Under the pieces are notes generated by a model. That model made no database searches. It had not been told where the DNA came from and saw only the letters and a program-made list of their open reading frames with translations. A program made the position numbers and the translations under genes. From CAWUKT01 sp963923035 (GTDB lineage: Bacteria; Bacteroidota; Bacteroidia; J057; JADKCL01), in assembly GCA_963923035.1 (NCBI GenBank), contig CAWUKT010000025.1:17897-81896 (forward strand): 64,000 nucleotides of DNA, in the 5' to 3' direction. Within the stretch, counting starts at the first letter, position 1. Each line of letters begins with the position of its first letter. Of the stretch, positions 61,546 to 64,000 are shown piece by piece.

Positions 61546-61553
61546 CGAAATGA

Positions 61554-61880
61554 TTAAACGGCGATTTCAATCGGTTGGAAGGAATCGTCGGAGGCGTGGA
61601 GGGTTTTGATCTTGGAATGGGGATCGCGGACGAGGTTTACGTTGGGCTGAACGAAGGGATTTTCAGCGTGGGCCTGCCATTGGGGAGCGGCAGAAGAGGC
61701 ACCGGATCGGTCCAAATGGCCCCGCCCGTGGCGGGAAAGTAGCTGGCGCGGGGAAGTAGGCTCGGGAAGATCGTTTCCTGCCGGGGCCTTTTCCTCGTTT
61801 TGATCCAAATCATTTACCAATATCTCCCGCAGCGACTGCGGAGAATATTGAGGGGGTAAATGGATAAGGACATTTCGCAT
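61554..61880 (-). CDS. Small hypothetical protein
   Basis: A 108-residue frame from the ATG at 61880 ('MRNVLIHLPPQYSPQSLREI'); the frame can be extended to 61982 into AT-rich, promoter-like sequence. It is basic in the middle ('RQLLSRHGRGHLDRSG') and low in recognisable structure. It lies 20 bp upstream of pirin on the same strand. I recognise no family, and it may not be translated. Confidence 0.45.
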   Translation of the reverse strand: MRNVLIHLPPQYSPQSLREILVNDLDQNEEKAPAGNDLPEPTSPRQLLSRHGRGHLDRSGASSAAPQWQAHAENPFVQPNVNLVRDPHSKIKTLHASDDSFQPIEIAV

Positions 61881-62365
61881 ATGTCCAATATAGATATTTT
61901 GTTTAACTATTTCAGCAAATACATGAAACATTTTTTCCGACAATGAGAAATAGATTCTTACAGCCCCCAACTTCCACCCCAACCATACAGGAGCATTATG
62001 GGGTTAATTAATCGATTTAAAGCCCCATAAATAGCCAAAATGTTTCACCAATCACCAACAATCAGGAATTAACAAGATTCGTTTTCGTCCATTGTTTAAC
62101 CCCATATCCTTCATAATTCCACGGTTCAACAAAATCCCTTAAACAAAATGACTGTCCCCAAAACGTCACTTTCACACCATCGCTCCCAAATCAAACACCT
62201 GGCTTATAGGGGGACGCCCATCCTGCTTTTCTTTTGAAATTGTAACTTTTCAGACAAAATGATTACCAGGAATGGCTTTCATTTGGAGAAAGTGAAACAA
62301 AAAATCCCAGCGTCCGTTTATAATTATGAATATATGAAGGAACGTTTATATAAAGAGGAAAAACA
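61881..62365. other. AT-rich intergenic region upstream of the thioredoxin gene
   Basis: About 480 bp with no supported gene. It probably contains divergent promoters. A purine-rich GAGGAAAAA lies just before the thioredoxin ATG. Confidence 0.5.
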
Positions 62366-62683
62366 ATGAGCAACGAAAAGAAATCCTTCAAGCAGCTGAT
62401 CCAGGAATCTGAAGTTCCGATCCTGGTTGACATCTACTCCGAGACCTGTGGTCCGTGCATTGCGCTGAAGCCAGTGCTGAAGGAGTTGAAAAATAAAATG
62501 GGTGAAGGCCTGCGCATCATTAAGATCAATGGCCCCCGCAACCGACAGTTCATGGATGAATGGCAAATCCAGGCCTTCCCGACCATGATGCTGTTCGACA
62601 AAGGAGAAATGAAATGGCGGCACATGGGCTATACGCCCCTCAACCACCTCGAACGCATGGTGCGCGACGCAGTGCCCGCCTGA
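62366..62683 (+). CDS. Thioredoxin
   Basis: A 105-residue cytoplasmic thioredoxin with the redox motif CGPC in 'VDIYSETCGPCIALKPVLKE' (the residue before the motif is T, not the usual W) and the cis-proline in 'IQAFPTMMLFDKGE'. It reduces protein disulfides. It is monocistronic, with a GAGGAAAAA purine stretch before the ATG and a strong terminator after it. Confidence 0.93.
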   Translation: MSNEKKSFKQLIQESEVPILVDIYSETCGPCIALKPVLKELKNKMGEGLRIIKINGPRNRQFMDEWQIQAFPTMMLFDKGEMKWRHMGYTPLNHLERMVRDAVPA

Positions 62684-62733
62684 TACGATACATAGTTTGG
62701 TAGTACGGTTGATTTTATTTCGGTAGTTACTAA

Positions 62734-62769
62734 GGTACCCGCAGGATCTCCTTCTGCGGGTCCTTTTTT
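62734..62769 (+). terminator. Rho-independent terminator of the thioredoxin gene
   Basis: ACCCGCAG / CTGCGGGT, an 8-bp stem extended by AAGG/CCTT with a bulge, then six Ts. Confidence 0.92.
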
Positions 62770-62775
62770 ATTCGC

Positions 62776-62783
62776 TATCTTTT
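62776..62783 (+). promoter_or_regulatory. Near-consensus -7 element TATCTTTT of the YjbQ gene
   Basis: One mismatch to TAnnTTTG, 14 nt before the ATG at 62798 and directly after the terminator. Confidence 0.45.
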
Positions 62784-62797
62784 CCGAAAAATTCGCC

Positions 62798-63202
62798 ATG
62801 TCCATCGAATTCCAACTGCCGGCCCACGCCCGCGGATTCCACCTCATCACCCACCTCGTCCGCCAGCAGCTCCCTCCCCTGCCCTCTTCCGGCCTGTTCC
62901 ACCTCTTCATCCTCCATACCTCGGCGGCCCTCACCCTCAACGAAAATGCCGATCCCAGCGTGCGGGTCGACTTTGCTTCTTCGTTTGACCGGCTCATCCC
63001 GGAAAATGCCCCCCACTATACCCATACCTACGAAGGTCCCGACGACATGCCCGCCCACCTCAAATCGTCTCTGTTGGGCAGTTCCGTCTCCATTCCCATC
63101 GTCAAGGGGGACCTCCGACTGGGGACCTGGCAAGGAATCTACCTCTGTGAGTTCCGCAACCATGCCCCCCGCCGAAAATTTGTGGCCACCATTCTCGGTT
63201 GA
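62798..63202 (+). CDS. YjbQ/UPF0047 family protein
   Basis: A 134-residue protein. 'FHLFILHTSAALTLNENADP' and 'DDMPAHLKSSLLGSSVSIPI', followed by 'GTWQGIYLCEFRNHAPRRK', are the conserved blocks of UPF0047. A member of this family was reported to have weak thiamine-phosphate synthase activity; the physiological role is not settled. The His and Asn residues of the putative active site ('HTSAAL', 'NENADP') are present. Confidence 0.94.
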   Translation: MSIEFQLPAHARGFHLITHLVRQQLPPLPSSGLFHLFILHTSAALTLNENADPSVRVDFASSFDRLIPENAPHYTHTYEGPDDMPAHLKSSLLGSSVSIPIVKGDLRLGTWQGIYLCEFRNHAPRRKFVATILG

Positions 63203-63252
63203 ATTGGAAGCGGACGAAAAAATTCCAAACTTCAGGCAGGAAATCTGATTCT

Positions 63253-64000
63253 ATGCGTACCCTTCCCATCTTATTGTTGAGCCTGCTGGCCCTTATTGGG
63301 GTCCATCCTGCATTTTCCCAGTGCCCGACCACCAATATCACCGGCAATTTCACGCCCAACAATGGAGATACCCTTTCTGGCACCTACAATATCACCGGTG
63401 ACTTCACCGTTCCGGCTGGTGTCACCATTTTTGTCCGCCCCTTTCCTTCCGGCGGTTGCGGCGAATTGGAAGTGATCGCCCAGGGAAATATTACGATTGC
63501 GGGTACCATCCGGGCAGATAGCGCGGGACTCCCCGGCGGCGGCGGCGGACAGGAAGGCGGCGCCAACAATGTCCAGTTCATCACCTCCTGTCCCACCCCT
63601 ACGGACCAGTGCGGATCGGTCTTTACGTTTGGAGGAGATGGGGGAACGAATTCAAATCCGGGGGGCGGAGGACAAGGCGGAAATGCAGGAACGGATGGAA
63701 GTGGACGGAAAAATCAATGCCTCACCTTTGGGGATGAAGGCGGTCGGGTCGGTGGATCCGGCGGCGGTGGTGGCGGGGCCGGAGGCACCTACGGAGGCGT
63801 GGGGACGAATGCCAATGCGGGGGGAAATGGAACCATGCCCACCATCAATTCAGCGAGTACCACGAACTGTATCAATACACCTTTTGTGCCCGGAACCGGG
63901 GGCAATGGCGGCAATATCGGCGTGACTTACGGCACGCTCAATGGGCTGGTCTTCGACCTGGGCTCCGGCGGAGCCGGAGCGGGCGGTGGTGGCCGGGGGC
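63253..64000 (+). CDS. Secreted glycine-rich protein (3' end outside window)
   Basis: The frame is open from the ATG at 63253 to the window edge (249 codons). Signal peptide residues 1-23 end in 'HPAFSQ'. The mature part begins 'CPTTNITGNFTPNNGDTLSG' and contains short beta-strands alternating with glycine runs ('GGGGGQEGGANN', 'GGSGGGGGGAGGTYGG'). The pattern N-x-G-x-I-x-A is shared with the protein at the other end of the window. There are several cysteines. It is probably a surface or matrix protein, and a T9SS domain may lie beyond the edge. Confidence 0.8.
   Translation, partial: MRTLPILLLSLLALIGVHPAFSQCPTTNITGNFTPNNGDTLSGTYNITGDFTVPAGVTIFVRPFPSGGCGELEVIAQGNITIAGTIRADSAGLPGGGGGQEGGANNVQFITSCPTPTDQCGSVFTFGGDGGTNSNPGGGGQGGNAGTDGSGRKNQCLTFGDEGGRVGGSGGGGGGAGGTYGGVGTNANAGGNGTMPTINSASTTNCINTPFVPGTGGNGGNIGVTYGTLNGLVFDLGSGGAGAGGGGRG

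Overview
The window is a chromosomal segment of a Bacteroidota bacterium, probably a marine member of the Saprospiria (class-level placement is inference). The evidence for the phylum is: about a dozen secreted proteins ending in type IX secretion (T9SS, Por) type A sorting domains with the PNP motif; an LpxC-FabZ fusion; TAnnTTTG promoter elements; and a general lack of Shine-Dalgarno sequences. Base composition is GC-rich by eye, except for AT-rich intergenic regions and one AT-rich islet at 56.5-57.85 kb.

Layout. 0-3.3 kb (minus strand): an ECF sigma factor, a small T9SS protein and a glycine-rich secreted protein cut by the window edge. 3.9-9.0 kb: a helical protein of unknown function, two T9SS proteins (one a beta-helix) and a twin-CDGSH iron-sulfur protein. 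9.1-11.1 kb: a small Sm-like protein coupled to recN. 11.1-22.4 kb: T9SS proteins interleaved with tmk, fhs, a DUF2141 protein, a 4-TM protein and an Omp28-like protein. 22.8-23.6 kb: a proteorhodopsin-type proton pump (D83, T87, M91, E94, K227). 24.3-30.9 kb: a large lipoprotein, a TPR histidine kinase and two tail-fibre-like or T9SS proteins. 31.1-34.3 kb: two membrane histidine-kinase paralogues and a NarL-type regulator joined by ATGA overlaps; one kinase lacks the phosphoacceptor His and the other lacks the ATP-binding motifs. 34.5-37.4 kb: nuoJKL without the rest of complex I. 37.6-42.0 kb: lpxD, lpxC-fabZ, lpxA, an ABC ATPase and a membrane protein. 42.1-46.9 kb: two tandem paralogous T9SS proteins. 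47-53 kb: a CDF cation transporter, a TPR/HTH regulator and an adhesin-like protein with five 300-bp tandem repeats. 53.2-56.5 kb: gamma-glutamyltranspeptidase and four small genes, the last a lipoprotein with a Kunitz/BPTI domain. 56.5-58.05 kb: an AT-rich RelA/SpoT-domain gene abutting the 3' remnant of an HD-type gene. 58-64 kb: housekeeping and conserved genes (lipid kinase, DUF4386, pirin, thioredoxin, YjbQ) and the start of another glycine-rich secreted protein.

How the genes work together. lpxD, lpxC-fabZ and lpxA supply the early acyl steps of lipid A synthesis. nuoJKL supply membrane subunits of complex I, and rhodopsin adds a light-driven proton motive force. The T9SS substrates depend on a secretion machine that is not in this window. 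The strongest candidates for undescribed biology are the reciprocally degenerate kinase pair (31.1-34.3 kb), two related arrays of 21-bp units with a near-palindromic core (13.2 and 60.3 kb), and a recurring geometry in which a TAnnTTTG-like element ends 4-5 nt before the start codon, suggesting leaderless transcripts.
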